Shown here: positions 53,784 to 64,000 of the stretch, one piece after another
Numbering within the stretch: the stretch's first letter is position 1
Layout: every line of letters starts with the position of its first letter
Assembly: GCA_034401795.1 (NCBI GenBank)
Contig: JAVVLW010001257.1
Location: forward strand, 87,001-151,000
DNA: 64,000 nucleotides
DNA from: Chaetoderma sp. LZ-2023a
Lineage: Eukaryota > Mollusca > Caudofoveata > Chaetodermatida > Chaetodermatidae
Direction of reading: 5' to 3'
The notes under the pieces: generated by a model
Seen by the model: only the letters and a program-made list of their open reading frames with translations
What the model was told of the DNA's origin: nothing
Databases searched by the model: none
Position numbers and translations under genes: made by a program

Positions 53784-56700
53784 TTATGCTTTTTTGTTTA
53801 TTCCGAATGGGTGAATCGTTTTGAGTTCTTTGATCCAGTAATGTTCTCTGTTTAATCTTAGTTTTTTGTTATCTGTAAAAATTCTTTCAATTGGTCTTAT
53901 CGTGATGTCTTTCATAGAATGTCTTGGATGGTTGAAATGCCATGAGATTCTCGTGTCTGTTTGGTGTCGGATTGCATGGATATGTTGTGTGAGTCTTTTG
54001 CTGAGTGTTTGACTTGTTTCTCCTATGTATTGAGAGCTGCATTGTTTGCATTCTATGAGGTAAATAATGTTGGTGGTATTGCAGCTCATTTGTGTGTTGA
54101 TTTTGTAGTCTTTACCAGTGAATTTGTCAGCAGTGTTCATGTATTGTTTGCATGTGATGCAATTGCTGTTGTTGCATTGTTGGAGTGTCCCTACTATGTC
54201 GTGAGTGTCATCTGGTGTCGGTACGATCTTATTGTTAGCATCTGGATTTTTTATTTTAATTAGGCTAGAGTGGACTAGGTGGTCCCTAATGCTTTTATTT
54301 TTCTTAAATGCTACTACTGGGTAGTTGGGAAAAATTGGTGCTAAGATTGGTGAAGACAAGATGTACTTTTCCCAGTAGGTCCGAATGAATGTGCCTACGT
54401 GTTCTAATGATGGGTGGTATTGTAGTATGCAAGCTGGCCTAGGCTGTTCTTGTGTGGGTTGTTTGTAAAGAATGTCTTCTGTCTGTGTGTTCTCAGTTTT
54501 TTCTATGATGGCTTTAATTTCTGTCTCTTTGTATCCCCCGGTGGATGAATGCATCTGTGAGTTCCTGTGTGCGTTGTTTTAATCTAGTGGGATCTGTGAT
54601 GATGATTTTGTATCTTAATGCTTGGCTGTAGATTATGGAATGTTTTGTGTTTTTAGGGTGGCTTGATTGTTTGTGAAGATACTGTTGTTTGTCTGTAGGT
54701 TTTCTGTATAGGTCCAATTTAAGCTTGTTATCTTCTTTGTATACCATTGTGTCCAAAAATGGGATTTTTTCTGTTGAATATTCCAAGTCAAATTTTATTG
54801 TGGGATGCTCTTTATTCATGTGTGCGTGAAATTCAAGTAGTTCGTTCTCACTGGTGTTCCAAATGAAAAATATGTCATCTATGTATCTAACTAAGTGAGA
54901 TGGAGTGCTGCCCATCCATGTTGATAACATTCTGCTTACTATGGTGTACACGTAAATGTTAGCATATTTGACAGCAAACTTGGCTCCCATGGCTGTTCCA
55001 TGTGTTTGTATGTAGTAGTCTTCATTGAATTGGAAGCTGTTTTTTGTAAGAATGTATCTCATTATTTGGGGCCAATTCGTCTGGGTAGATGTGTGCAGGT
55101 GTGTGGTTATTGTTGTTTGTGTTTGTTTTTTCAAGTGTAGTGTCTGTAATGTTCTGTGACAATCTGTATGCCTTCTTCGTGTGGGATGTTTGTGTATAGT
55201 GATCTGACATCCATTGTGCATAGGATTGAGCCAGCATCCACTGTAGTGTTTTCTATATGTTGGATGAATGCAGTGGTGTCTTGTAGTAGATTTGGGATAT
55301 CATTTTCCGTGTCTTTTAGTAGGTGGTCTGTGAATTCATTAATGCGTGACGTGGGGCCATCGCAGTTGGATACAATCGGGGCGTCCAGGTGGTGGTATTT
55401 TGCCTTTGTGTATCTTAGGGTTAATGTAGATGCGTGGAGTTCTGACTTTGAATTCGGTGAGATATCTGTGTCTGTCCTGTGATGGCTCCGGTGATTAGAA
55501 GTTCGTTAATGTATGCATCTATGGTGTCTTTATATTCTAAAGTGGGATTTTCACTGAGTTTGGTGTAGTATGCGATATCTGTAAGTTGTCTGTGTACTTC
55601 TGCAATGTAGTCTGTTTTGTTGAGAATGACTATTGCGGAGCCTTTGTCTGCTGGTCTGATGACTATGTTTGTGTTATTAGCTAATGTGTTGAGGGCTGTT
55701 TTCTCATGGTGTGTGATGTTGGATCGTGGTGACTTGTCGGGTGGTTTGGTGATAAGCTTGGTGAGTGATGACCGGAGTTTGTTGATGGCATTGGGGTGTT
55801 GTGCTTGGTCTCCATTCTGAGGGTAGTTTGAATTTGGATGTTGCTGTGGGTTTTTCAAGGTTGTTGCTGTAAAAGTAGTATTTGCTTTCTAACTTCCTGA
55901 TGAATTGATCTATGCAATGTATTTGTGTGTCTGGTGAGGTGTGGTGTGGGTACAAATGAAAGGCCTTTGTTTAGAATGGAATTTTCTGTTTTGGTAAGTT
56001 TGTGGTTGGACAGGTTAACGACAATATCTGGTGTTGTTTTTTGTTTGTTGATGATGCGTTGTTTTCTGCGTTTTTGTAGTTGTGTACCTGATGTTAAACG
56101 TCTAATTAGCCGATTATTTCTAAGAGTATTTTTTTCACATTTTTGTTTTTGGATTGTTTTATGGCTTCGGCATATGATTTGGTTTGTGGTGTGCTTGTAC
56201 TTGTCTGTGATGTTGTTTGGATGGGTTGGGTTCTGGGTTGGTGTGTTGAGTGTGTGATAGGTTGTGTTCTGGGAAGGTACATCTGCTCTCTTGGTGGTGA
56301 TGGATGTGCGTGGTGGATGGGAGGTGGTTGTCTTGAGTAGGGGTATTATAAAGTGTCGGTTGTTTGTGTAGTGGCGGTTGGTTTGTGATGTTTGTTTTGG
56401 TCCAACTTGCCCTGGTTTGAAGGTGGTTTGTGGTGAATGTGGTTTGTTCTGTATGTGTGGTGCTCCCCCGTTTTTTGGCAGGGGAAGTGGGTTACTCCTC
56501 GGTTGTCTCTCTGTGTTGATCTGTGGTTGCTGTTTGGGCTGTGTAGGTCTAAAACCATTGAGTTGTGGTTTGGTTGTTCTGTGGTGTTTGTGGTCTTGTG
56601 TATGTATGTGGGTTTTGCTTTGTGTGTTGTCTTTGTGCTGGTTGAGGTGTTGGCAACAGCGGTGGTCTGTGGCGTCTCTCTGTTGGTGCATGTTGTGCTG

Positions 56701-57505
56701 GGCGTGCTTGCTTCTGCGTGTGGTTTATTTGATGTTGTAGATCCATCAAAGGCAGGATGTTTGCCTTTCGCATGACTGGGTTTTGTGTGCTTTGTTTGTG
56801 TGTGTCATTGTGTGTCCTGTTTGTGTTTGTTTTGTGTGTCTTTATGCTGGTTGTGGCGAACTTAGCAGCTATCCTGTGTGCCTTAGCAACAGCTCTGTCC
56901 GCTTCGTATGTGTGTGAGTCTAACAGATTCCCTTCAATTATGTGTGCTTGCTGTTTGTGGTAGTGTAGTTTTTTGTAGTAATGTTCTAGGATTGCGTGTT
57001 GGATGCTGTTAGCCGCGGCTTTTAAGATCGAGTCGATCTCTGCAGTGGTTTCTGTGTTGGGGTCTACGATGGCTAGTGCTATGTCTGGCTTAACGATATG
57101 TGTGTTGTTCTTGATGGCATGTTCTATGTTCTGTATGTGGTGCTGCAGTTGTTCTGTTTTGTATAGGGATTTGTATAGTTGCTGAAATGTGTTTTCGTGC
57201 TGTTGGTTGACAGGGTGCTCTAAATCGGCTTTGCTGAAGATTGGTGGTAGGCGTGTCTGTGTTTCTGCATCCGTGTGTGCTTTTGTTGTTAATGTGGTGG
57301 TGTTAGTAGTGGCTGCAGAGGTGGCCGATTGTTGTGGTGGTGGTGGTGGTGGTGATGGCGGGGTGGTTGCTGTTGGGTTGTGCGTTGTAGTTGTGTGTTC
57401 TTCTGTAGGGTTGACTGATTGTGTGGTTTGTATTGGTGTGGGTGTGGACTTTGGGTGTAACTCTGTCTGGCTCCTGGTCTGTGGCCTGTTATCCTCTGGA
57501 TTCAT
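53784..57505 (-). pseudogene. Penelope-like RT / GIY-YIG polyprotein, copy 1, frameshifted
   Basis: Likely start ATG at 57505 (MNPEDNRPQTRSQTE..). The first ~600 residues are low-complexity T/H/Q/P/N. RT blocks: NTNIVIRPADKGSAIVILNKTDY (about 55680-55610), DVRSLYTNIP, QTHGTAMGAKFAVKYANIYV (about 55015-54950), RYIDDIFFIWNTSENELLEF (about 54890), FLDTMVY and DLYRKPTDKQQY. The C-terminal domain has CNTTNIIYLIECKQCSSQYIGET (about 54090-54020), the GIY-YIG signature in Penelope form, with SKRLTQHIHAIR, and ends WIKELKTIHPFGINKKA. Compared with copy 2 it has an extra T near 56550, a 2-nt loss near 55475, an extra G near 54538, and a 12-bp gap near 54115. Otherwise it is close to complete. Confidence 0.85.
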
Positions 57506-57576
57506 AGTGGACAGGTGCGTGCGCGGCGCGTGCGTGCGCGCGTGCGCGCGCGTGCGTGCGTGCGTGTGTGTGTTAA
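57506..57576 (+). repeat. (GTGC)n-rich centre of the Penelope pair
   Basis: GTGCGTGCGCGGCGCGTGCG.. simple sequence lies between the start region of copy 1 and the truncated 5' end of copy 2, at the head-to-head junction. Confidence 0.9.
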
Positions 57577-60500
57577 AAGCCGTGGCTAACAGCATCCAAC
57601 ACGCAATCCTAGAACATTACTACAAAAAACTACACTACCACAAACAGCAAGCACACATAATTGAAGGGAATCTGTTAGACTCACACACATACGAAGCGGA
57701 CAGAGCTGTTGCTAAGGCACACAGGATAGCTGCTAAGTTCGCCACAACCAGCATAAAGACACACAAAACAAACACAAAGAGGACACACAATGACACACAC
57801 AAACAAAGCACACAAAACCCAGTCATGCGAAAGGCAAAAATCCCGCCTTTGATGGATCTACAACATCAAATAAACCACACGCAGAAGCAAACACGCCCAG
57901 CACAACACGCACCAACAGAGAGATGCCACAGACCACCGCTGTTGCCAACACCTCAACCAGCACAAAGACAACACACAAAGCAAAACCCACATACATACAC
58001 AAGACCACAAACACCACAGAACAACCAAACCACAACTCAATGGTTTAGACCTACACAGCCCAAACAGCAACCACAGATCAACACAGAGAGACAACCGAGG
58101 AGTAACCCACTTCCCCTGCCAAAAAACGGGGGAGCACCACACATACAGAACAAACCACATTCACCACAAACCACCTTCAAACCAGGGCAAGTTGGACCAA
58201 AACAAACATCACAAACCAACCGCCACTACACAAACAACCGACACTTTATAATACCCTACTCAAGACAACCACCTCCCATCCACCACGCACATCCATCACC
58301 ACCAAGAGAGCAGATGTACCTTCCCAGAACACAACCTATCACACACTCAACACACCAACCCAGAACCCAACCCATCCAAACAACATCACAGACAAGTACA
58401 AGCACACCACAAACCAAATCATATGCCGAAGCCATAAAACAATCCAAAAACGAAAATGTGAAAAAAATACTCTTAGAAATAATCGGCCAATTAGACGTTT
58501 AACATCAGGTACACAACTACAAAAACGCAGAAAACAACGCATCATCAACAAACAAAAAACAACACCAGATATTGTCGTTAACCTGTCCAACCACAAACTT
58601 ACCAAAACAGAAAATTCCATTCTAAACAAAGGCCTTTCAATTGTACCCACACCACACCACATATCACCAGACACACAAATACATTGCATAGATCAATTCA
58701 TCAGGAAGTTAGAATGCAAATACTACTTTTACAGCAACAACCTTGAAAAACCCACAGCACCATCCAAATTCAAACTACCCTCAGAATGGAGACCAAGCAC
58801 AACATCCAATGCCATCAACAAACTCCGGTCATCACTCACCAAGCTTATCACCAAACCACCCGACAAGTCACCACGATCCAACATCACACACCATGAGAAA
58901 ACAGCCCTCAACACATTAGCTAATAACACAAACATAGTCATCAGACCAGCAGACAAAGGCTCCGCAATAGTCATTCTCAACAAAACAGACTACACTGCAG
59001 AAGTACACAGACAACTTACAGATATCGCATACTACACCAAACTCAGTGAAAATCCCACTTTAGAATATAAAGACACCATAAATGCATACATTAACGAACT
59101 TCTAATCACCGGAGCCATCACAGGACAGACACACAGATATCTCACCGAATTCAAAGTCAGAACTCCACGCATCTACATTAACCCTAAGATACACAAAGGC
59201 AAAATACCACCACCTGGACGCCCGATTGTATCCAACTGCGATGGCCCCCACGTCACGCATTAATGAATTCACAGACCACCTACTAAAAGACACGGAAAAT
59301 GATATCCCAAATCTACTACAAGACACCACTGCATTCATCCAACATATAGAAAACACTACAGTGGATGCTGGCTCAATCCTATGCACAATGGATGTCAGAT
59401 CACTATACACAAACATCCCACACGAAGAAGGCATACAGATTGTCACAGAACATTACAGACATACACTTGAAAAAACAAACACAAACAACAATAACCACAC
59501 ACCTGCACACATCTACCCAGACGAATTGGCCCAAATAATGAGATACATTCTTACAAAAAACAGCTTCCAATTCAATGAAGACTACTACATACAAACACAT
59601 GGAACAGCCATGGGAGCCAAGTTTGCTGTCAAATATGCTAACATTTACGTGTACACCATAGTAAGCAGAATGTTATCAACATGGATGGGCAGCACTCCAT
59701 CTCACTTAGTTAGATACATAGATGACATATTTTTCATTTGGAACACCAGTGAGAACGAACTACTTGAATTTCACGCACACATGAATAAAGAGCATCCCAC
59801 AATAAAATTTGACTTGGAATATTCAACAGAAAAAATCCCATTTTTGGACACAATGGTATACAAAGAAGATAACAAGCTTAAATTGGACTTATACAGAAAA
59901 CCTACAGACAAACAACAGTATCTTCACAAACAATCAAGCCACCCTAAAAACACAAAACATTCCATAATCTACAGCCAAGCATTAAGATACAAAATCATCA
60001 TCACAGATCCCACTAGATTAAAACAACGCACACAGGAACTCACAGATGCATTCATCCACCGGGGATACAAAGAGACAGAAATTAAAGCCATCATAGAAAA
60101 AACTGAGAACACACAGACAGAAGACATTCTTTACAAACAACCCACACAAAAACAGCCTAGGCCAGCTTGCATACTACAATACCACCCATCATTAGAACAC
60201 ATAGGCAAATCCATTCGGACCTACTGGGAAAAGTACATCTTGTCTTCACCAATCTTAGCACCAATTTTTCCCAACTACCCAGTAGTAGCATTCAAGAAAA
60301 ATAAAAGCATTAGAGACCACCTAGTCCACGCTAGCCTAATTAAAATAAAAAATCCAGATGCTAACAATAAGATCGTACCGACACCAGATGACACTCACGA
60401 CATAGTAGGGACACTCCAACAATGCAACAACAGCAATTGCATCACATGCAAACAATACATGAACACTGCTGACAAATTCACTAGTTACGTCACTGGTAAA

Positions 60501-60829
60501 GACTACAAAATCAACACACAAATGAGCTGCAATACCACCAACATTATTTACCTCATAGAATGCAAACAATGCAGCTCTCAATACATAGGAGAAACAAGTC
60601 AAACACTCAACAAACGACTCACACAACATATCCATGCAATCCGACACCAAATAGACACGAGAATCTCATGGCATTTCAACCATCCAAGACATTCTATGAA
60701 AGACATCACGATAAGACCAATTGAAAGAATTTTTACAGATAACAAAAAACTAAGATTAAACAGAGAACATTACTGGATCAAAGAAACTCAAAACGATTCA
60801 CCCATTCGGAATAAACAAAAAAGCATAAC
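57577..60829 (+). pseudogene. Penelope-like RT / GIY-YIG polyprotein, copy 2, frameshifted
   Basis: The first open piece (57577-58502) is the Q/T/H-rich region and ends at a stop. The next frame continues from about 58480 with RPIRRLTSGTQLQKRRKQ, KYYFYSNNLEKPTAPSKFKLPSEW and IVIRPADKGSAIVI to GRPIVSNCDGP (about 59240). One extra C in a C-run there shifts the frame; the third piece (from about 59230) carries TSRINEFTDHLL, MDVRSLYTNIP, THGTAMGAKF, RYIDDIFF, LYRKPTDKQQ and NIIYLIECKQCSSQYIGETSQTLNKRL (pieces shown). One extra A near 60784 changes the last residues and makes translation run into the microsatellite; the natural end corresponds to the TAA at 60827-60829. Catalytic YIDD and the GIY-YIG residues are intact. 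Confidence 0.85.
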
Positions 60830-60965
60830 ACACTCACTCACTCACTCACACACCCCGCCCGCCCGCTCGCTCCCTCCCTCCCTCCCTCCCTCCCTCCCTC
60901 CCTCCCTCACCCACCCACCCACCCACCCACCCACCCACCCACCCACCCATCCACTCACTCACACA
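60830..60965. repeat. (CTCA/CCCT/CCCA)n microsatellite at the 3' end of Penelope copy 2
   Basis: CACTCACTCACT, then a CCCTCCCT block, then CACCCACCC. Mirror image of 53406-53783 but of different length and composition, showing independent change after duplication. Confidence 0.9.
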
Positions 60966-61079
60966 TAGGAGGTTTGACGGAAGTTTGCAGACTGGCAGGT
61001 ATGCATAGGTAACTATGTAAATACTTGGGTCGGCTGTTTTTAAATACTTAGGCTTCATAAATCAGTTCCGTCATTTTTG

Positions 61080-61165
61080 TATCTAATAACAGATCCCTCG
61101 CATACACACACATACGCACATATGCATGCATAGACACACAGACGCACACGCACGCACATACACAA

Positions 61166-61200
<35 letters not shown>

Positions 61201-61260
61201 CGCACACACACACACACACACGAGGTTTGATGGACACAAATGACCAGTATGCACACATAG
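61080..61260. repeat. (CA)n/(TA)n microsatellite with a second Penelope terminal fragment
   Basis: CACACATACG, (AT)n at about 61170-61200 and (CA)n at 61203-61220, followed by GAGGTTTGATGGACACAAATGACCAGTATGCACACATAG. This is similar to the Penelope terminal block GAGGTTTGACGGAAGTTTGCAG..GGTATGCATAGG, so a further terminal remnant lies here. Confidence 0.6.
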
Positions 61261-61297
61261 ATTCTGTCTAAGTGAGACATACAAAATCATTTATGCT

Positions 61298-61475
61298 ACA
61301 GCAGTGATAAATTTCCAAGAATAGTTTTCTCTTGGTCTGCAAATGGACATTTCCAAAGACAACTGCAGAAGCCGTTTTGGATGATATGAGTGTTAAAGGG
61401 CTAATGAATTGCCATTTGTGGACCGAGAGAACTCTTTTTTGGAAAATGTACCAGTGAAATGATGCAGACTTCTCA
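61298..61475. repeat. HP-2 copy 6, right part, and a further HP-2 half
   Basis: GCAGTGATAAATTTCCAAGAATAGTTTTCTCTTGG + TCTGCAAATGGACATTTCC completes the hairpin split at 53330. AACTGCAGAAGCCGTTTTGG and GTGTTAAAGGGCTAA follow as in copies 4 and 5. Another left arm (GCCATTTGTGGACCGAGAGAA..) follows at 61410-61460. Confidence 0.65.
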
Positions 61476-62548
61476 CCTCTCACGCATGCAGTGTGAAACT
61501 CACGCATTTGGCTTCATTTTCACTCTCTCATGCAAATACATGCAAGTCTCGTGTATCTGGCATTTTCATTCAAGTATAATCCCTAGAATGCAATATTTAC
61601 TGTAAAACAGCGAATTTCATAATTCAAGCATCAGATTTCCTGACAAAAAAACTGTTGCTGGGTAAACATGATCTCCATAGTGCCATCTTGGAGCCCAGAT
61701 ATTTGAGAGAAATTGCTGTTTTTTGCATCCCAGAGCACCAGCACATATAATGTTAATAATGTTTCCGAGGAGGACCACGAACCCCAACCTTAGCTAGGAC
61801 ACCACTCTTAGCCCCCTCCCCACATCTCAATATGTTTTTAAAAGTTGAGGGATCTGATGATGGCTGGCTCAGCTATCCAGCCAGTCACTCCAATTGTAAA
61901 TTTTCAAAAATACCATGTCCTTTCCGTCCAGATTATAGACAGTTTAAATTACCGGCTTGATCCATAAAAGCTTTTAAGTCACTATCAGTGAACACACTGA
62001 TTTTTCAAACCTGTTTAAAACGTAAGCGCCTTAGAAATAAGAGCAATCCGAGATTGCAAACCCTCACTGTCCGATTTTTTTTGGGTCAAAATATTAGATT
62101 TTCTAGAGCCCTTCAGATTTTCTGATCACACCCAAGGTCGTGGAATCCTAGTGTACATTCACGCCTTATCTGGGGGTGTTCAGGAGCGCAAATATTTTCA
62201 GTTCGCCGGACAATTTCTATATCTATGAGCGAACGAACCCACCGCGTGACCAAACAAAATGTTCGGCGAACTGAAAACATTCGCGCTCCTGCACGCACAC
62301 GTGGTTGAGATTTCAGCCAAATCAGACATGTCATTTCCAAGATATCCACAGATCCAGAATTTGATCTGATCCGATTTTGGGTGATTTTTATCTAGATCAC
62401 ACCCAACGTCTAGAAATCCTCTTGTGCGCAAGTACCTATGTTATGTTAAAATTTGTCCAAATCGGATAAGCAGTTTTTAGACCATCTCCGGACACACACA
62501 CAGACTCGAATGCCCTTAAGGTGCGAGGGTAATAATCTCAAAACTTAC
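61476..62548. other. Gene-free stretch with diverged repeats
   Basis: Includes a decayed HP-2 centre at about 61855-61925 (GATGGCTGGCTCAGCTATCCAGCCAGTCACTCC, quoted in pattern only) and a ~285-bp diverged direct repeat with GATCACACCCAA at about 62123 and 62395. No coding region recognised. Confidence 0.5.
62181..62291. repeat. 32-bp imperfect hairpin
   Basis: CAGGAGCGCAAATATTTTCA + GTTCGCCGGACA at 62181-62212 pairs with 62260-62291 (TGTTCGGCGAACTG.., ..GCGCTCCTG), with 3 mismatches in 32 and a 47-nt loop. Confidence 0.8.
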
Positions 62549-62636
62549 GCCGTCTTGCAGAAGATGTTGTGTATATGTTCATAGATTTCTTCATTAACCT
62601 TGCCATCAACGTCAACCAACACCTTCTGACCATCAT
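62549..62636 (-). CDS. Internal exon of an unidentified host gene
   Basis: On minus, an acceptor (TTTTTCTTGTTTCCAG, AG at 62638-62637) precedes an 88-nt open segment and a consensus donor (GC|GTAAGT, GT at 62548-62547). The translated exon reads (D)DGQKVLVDVDGKVNEEIYEHIHNIFCKT with two spare bases at each end, so both introns fall inside codons (the upstream one after base 1, the downstream one after base 2). The amphipathic, charged, non-repetitive sequence is unlike the surrounding repeats and has the look of a conserved cytosolic protein. I do not recognise the family. The 43-bp minisatellite that starts 46 bp upstream would lie in the preceding intron. No other exon of the gene was found in the window. 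Confidence 0.6.
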
Positions 62637-62681
62637 CTGGAAACAAGAAAAATGGATCGCAAAATGTAAATAAGATAACTG

Positions 62682-63979
62682 CTCAGTGTGATAATGTGTA
62701 TTGTAATGAGACTGTGGTCCACAGCTCAGTGTGATAATGTGTATTGTAATGAGACTGTGGTCCACAGCTCAGTGTGATAATGTGTATTGTAATGAGACTG
62801 TGGTCCACAGCTCAGTGTGATAATGTGTATTGTAATGAGACTGTGGTCCACAGCTCAGTGTGATAATGTGTATTGTAATGAGACTGTGGTCCACAGCTCA
62901 GTGTGATAATGTGTATTGTAATGAGACTGTGGTCCACAGCTCAGTGTGATAATGTGTATTGTAATGAGACTGTGGTCCACAGCTCAGTGTGATAATGTGT
63001 ATTGTAATGAGACTGTGGTCCACAGCTCCGTGTGATAATGTGTATTGTAATGAGACTGTGGTCCACAGCTCCGTGTGATAATGTGTATTGTACTGAGACT
63101 GTGGTCCACAGCTCCGTGTGATAATGTGTATTGTAATGAGACTGTGGTCCACAGCTCCGTGTGATAATGTGTATTATAATGAGACTGTGGTCCACAGCTC
63201 CGTGTGATAATGTGTATTGTAATGAGACTGTGGTCCACAACTCCGTGTGATAATGTGTATTGTAATGAGACTGTGGTCCACAGCTCTGTGTGATAATGTG
63301 TATTGTAATGAGACTGTGGTCCACAGCTCCGTGTGATAATGTGTATTGTAATGAGACTGTGGTCCACAGCTCAGTGTGATAATGTGTATTGTAATGAGAC
63401 TGTGGTCCACAGCTCAGTGTGATAATGTGTATTGTAATGAGACTGTGGTCCACAGCTCAGTGTGATAATGTGTATTGTAATGAGACTGTGGTCCACAGCT
63501 CAGTGTGATAATGTGTATTGTAATGAGACTGTGGTCCACAGCTCAGTGTGATAATGTGTATTGTAATGAGACTGTGGTCCACAGCTCAGTGTGATAATGT
63601 GTATTGTAATGAGACTGTGGTCCACAGCTCAGTGTGATAATGTGTATTGTAATGAGACTGTGGTCCACAGCTCAGTGTGATGATGTGTATTGTAATGAAA
63701 CTGTGGTCCACAGCTCAGTGTGATAATGTGTATTGTAATGAGACTGTGGGCCACAGCTCAGTGTGATAATGTGTATTGTAATGAGACTGTGGTCCACAGC
63801 TCAGTGTGATAATGTGTATTGTAATGAGACTGTGGTCCACAGCTCAGTGTGATAATGTGTATTGTAATGAGACTGTGGTCCACAGCTCAGTATGATAATG
63901 TGTATTGTAATGAGACTGTGGTTCACAGCTCAGTGTGATAATGTGTATTGTAATGAGACTGTGGTCCACAGCTCAGTGT
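62682..63979 (+). repeat. 43-bp minisatellite, about 30 units
   Basis: Unit CTCAGTGTGATAATGTGTAT + TGTAATGAGACTGTGGTCCACAG. Units are nearly identical. A block of about eight consecutive units (about 63025-63370) carries CTCCGTGTG instead of CTCAGTGTG, plus one CTCTG and one CAACTCC unit. The minus strand lacks stops in all frames, which creates repetitive pseudo-ORFs. The array ends close to the window edge, at 63979. Confidence 0.97.
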
Positions 63980-64000
63980 ACTGGTGTTGCTGCTTTACAT

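Larger units (their letters stand above)
53330..57576 (-). mobile_element. Penelope-like element copy 1 (minus), long
   Basis: Encodes, on minus, a His/Thr/Gln/Pro-rich N-terminal region (57505-55900), a Penelope-type RT (55850-54550) and a GIY-YIG endonuclease-like C-terminus (about 54200-53784). Its terminal ~75 bp beyond the microsatellite (53330-53405) is repeated inverted at 60966-61045. Head to head with copy 2, it forms an inverted repeat of about 3.5 kb per arm. The element extends about 500 bp further 5' than copy 2. Confidence 0.85.
57577..61045 (+). mobile_element. Penelope-like element copy 2 (plus), 5'-truncated
   Basis: Begins abruptly at a point equal to about 57018 of copy 1 (KAVANSIQHAILEHYY against KAAANSIQHAILEHYY) and then runs parallel to it through RT, GIY-YIG, a CTCA/CCCT/CACC microsatellite and the terminal ~75 bp (60966-61045). 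The two arms are very similar, with isolated substitutions and small indels, so the arrangement is young. Head-to-head copies with one 5'-truncated are a known outcome of Penelope-like insertion. Confidence 0.85.

Noticed and set aside
57189..58502. 437-codon open frame read as one protein across the Penelope junction
   Set aside because: Its first ~130 codons are antisense to copy 1 and simple repeat; only the part from about 57577 is genuine Penelope sequence.
60835..60968. Ser/Pro/Thr/His-rich C-terminal tail of the Penelope copy 2 protein
   Set aside because: It is microsatellite read after a single-base frameshift; copy 1 shows the natural end (..GINKKA) just before the tract.
61853..61890. 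CTGATGA near the Penelope pair as a hammerhead core
   Set aside because: It belongs to a decayed HP-2 centre and lacks the GAAA and cleavage-site parts.
62898..63453. Long repetitive minus-strand proteins (DHSLITIHIIT..)
   Set aside because: Artefact of the 43-bp array lacking stops on that strand.

Overview
This is eukaryotic, animal nuclear DNA: intron-containing host gene pieces sit in a sea of decayed transposable elements, and there is no bacterial-style operon structure. The mix points to a lophotrochozoan, most likely a bivalve or other mollusc. It holds CR1/L2-like LINEs ending in (TTGAAC)n, Penelope-like elements with a GIY-YIG domain, DIRS-type tyrosine-recombinase retrotransposons, a Tc1 transposon, 'AACAAGAGGCCC'-type dispersed repeats with a hairpin 3' end, and repeats with ~150-bp tandem cores resembling bivalve pearl/Helentron-associated elements. 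The species assignment is an inference.

Host genes. The best supported is a two-exon gene on + (exon 1 8074-8298, exon 2 13749-14585) encoding a type II membrane protein with an HtrL/YibB-like luminal domain. A second is one internal exon on - (62549-62636) with good splice sites and unknown identity. A third candidate is a heat-shock-type promoter (CRE, two CCAAT boxes, a perfect four-unit HSE, TATA-like sequence) at 1640-1760 in front of a short open exon starting at 2046, cut off by a LINE.

Layout. 1-1440: no gene. 1640-2190: promoter/exon candidate. 2190-4500: LINE with an internal RT deletion. 4500-6590: CRE-rich sequence and a fold-back element. 6770-7830: LINE remnants with a tRNA-like SINE candidate. 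8074-14585: HtrL-like gene whose intron carries a transposon-like gene relic, a hAT-like remnant and a second fold-back element. 15680-18400 (-): a larger relic of the same unusual gene family (motifs QEETDTR, SPDNDV, FTKCDT). 19100-25500: hairpin repeats, tandem duplications, LINE pieces on - and a DIRS terminal-repeat copy. 26600-30980: DIRS element 1. 31244-32905: apparently intact Tc1 transposon. 34000-37890: DIRS element 2 and its terminal inverted/internal complementary repeats. 38100-47260: hairpin-ended and tandem-core non-autonomous repeats with a LINE relic at 41500-42240. 47330-53140: hairpin repeats, mini-satellites and another LINE relic. 53330-61050: two Penelope-like copies head to head, forming a giant inverted repeat inside an older hairpin repeat. 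61060-64000: spacer, a hairpin, the host exon and a 43-bp mini-satellite of about 30 units.

Nearly all element genes are broken by frameshifts or stops. The Tc1 transposase is the only full-length intact element protein seen. The most unusual signals are the fold-back families whose arms differ between copies yet remain self-complementary, the broken CDT/EADT-motif gene family (possibly PIN/FEN-like), and the head-to-head Penelope structure.
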